Part shown: positions 63,658 through 64,000 of the stretch, one piece after another
Numbering within the stretch: position 1 is the stretch's first letter
Layout: the number at the start of each line of letters is the position of its first letter
NCBI RefSeq assembly: GCF_000719475.1
Contig: NZ_JOGO01000013.1
Span: 1-64,000, forward strand
Source: Streptomyces sp. NRRL F-5630
Lineage (GTDB): Bacteria; Actinomycetota; Actinomycetes; Streptomycetales; Streptomycetaceae
Length of the DNA stretch: 64,000 bases
Direction: 5' to 3'
Translations under genes and position numbers: made by a program
The notes under the pieces: generated by a model
What the model was told of the DNA's origin: nothing
Database searches by the model: none
The model's input: the letters and a program-made list of their open reading frames with translations, nothing else

Positions 63658-64000
63658 TCAGGGGGTCGGGAAAGCGGGTAGCGGTCGGCCCAGAGGTCTG
63701 GGATTCTCTTGCGTATCTCTTGGGTAGAGAAGCGGAGGGTCCGGTCGTTCGAGGGCGTCTCGGTCGGGCTCGTCAACTATCACCGAAAGCAGCGGCCCGC
63801 GAAGTATTTCCGTAGTGATTTCCTGGCCGACGCACCGGGCAATGACGTCCAGGCATGCAGCAATCGAGTCCATGCCGGCGGAGGTGAGTGCGTGGATCCT
63901 TTGGGAGAATTGGTGCGAGCTATGCCCACGGACGCTAGGTGGGTATCCCGGCTCGAACCACTCGATAACTCTTCCATTCACTACACAATGGAATACCGTC
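63658..64000 (-). CDS. Partial protein, possibly DUF6461-like
   Basis: The frame is open from the window edge to the stop at 63658, about 114 residues seen, so the N-terminus lies outside. It reads TVFHCVVNGRVIEWFEPGYPPS, then HQFSQRIHALTSAGMDS and ARCVGQEITTEILRGPLLSV. This resembles the C-terminal end of DUF6461-type proteins (a G-x(2,3)-F(D/E)P(x)YP strand, a Gly-rich loop, TG-(x)-LT-(x)-ELL-(x)-GPLL), but the match is from memory and weak. Codon use is unlike the neighbours, with AGA, ATA, GTT and ATT present, suggesting foreign origin. A GTG at 63981 is a possible start if the gene is short. Confidence 0.5.
   Translation of the reverse strand, partial: TVFHCVVNGRVIEWFEPGYPPSVRGHSSHQFSQRIHALTSAGMDSIAACLDVIARCVGQEITTEILRGPLLSVIVDEPDRDALERPDPPLLYPRDTQENPRPLGRPLPAFPTP

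Overview
The window is a stretch of a Streptomyces (or close relative) chromosome. The evidence is very high GC, frequent GTG starts, GC-saturated third codon positions, and a gene order (rsfS, leuS, comEA-comEC, holA, rpsT/lepA, hemW, hrcA-dnaJ2, rsmE, tricorn, phoH-ybeY-corC-era, leuA) that from memory is the conserved Streptomyces core. Nearly everything to about 62.7 kb looks like vertically inherited core sequence. There is one small decayed islet at about 12.1-13.2 kb and an accessory edge after 62.7 kb.

Layout. 0-6.3 kb: ribosome silencing factor and a histidine phosphatase, two identical tRNA-Ala(GGC) genes flanking a small Cys-rich protein, then leuS behind a leucine-rich leader peptide and an intrinsic terminator. 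6.5-16 kb: membrane protein, DegV, the ComEA/ComEC DNA-uptake pair, a decayed short-chain dehydrogenase, a YceI fusion protein and holA. 16-25.8 kb: divergent rpsT and lepA, acyl-CoA synthetase, hemW, a HAD phosphatase, a DUF3097 protein and an MBL hydrolase. 26-36 kb: CIRCE-controlled hrcA-dnaJ2, nitronate monooxygenase, rsmE, tricorn protease, HIT protein and an RNase Z-like hydrolase. 36-44 kb: a 1.25-kb gene-free stretch, an adenosine/adenine deaminase homologue, an MFS exporter with a Crp-like site far upstream, and a divergent GH4 glycosidase / PfkB kinase pair. 44-49.3 kb: phoH-ybeY-corC-mmcQ-(degenerate cytidine deaminase)-era. 49.6-55.4 kb: GNAT enzyme, emfourin plus protealysin-like M4 protease, leuA with a complete attenuator, and a TerB-like protein. 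55.6-62.7 kb: two SDRs, a Nudix hydrolase, a DeoR regulator, a NimR/NimT-like AraC-MFS pair, an SRPBCC protein and a TetR regulator with phased candidate operators. 62.7-64 kb: a truncated MFS gene, an ISL3-type transposase remnant and a partial gene with atypical codon use running off the window.

How it works together. Much of the window is translation and its quality control (rsfS, rsmE, ybeY, era, lepA, rpsT, leuS, tRNA-Ala), heat-shock control (HrcA, DnaJ) and leucine supply. leuS and leuA, about 49 kb apart, each lie behind a short Leu-codon leader and a terminator. The least expected pattern is a 12-mer, AGTTATCCACAG (it contains the consensus DnaA box TTATCCACA), present five times, only in three intergenic regions, twice as pairs. 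A second notable item is a cytidine-deaminase-like protein lacking every zinc ligand, in the position next to era that cdd holds in other bacteria. I saw no CRISPR array, intact prophage, biosynthetic cluster or recognisable defence system.
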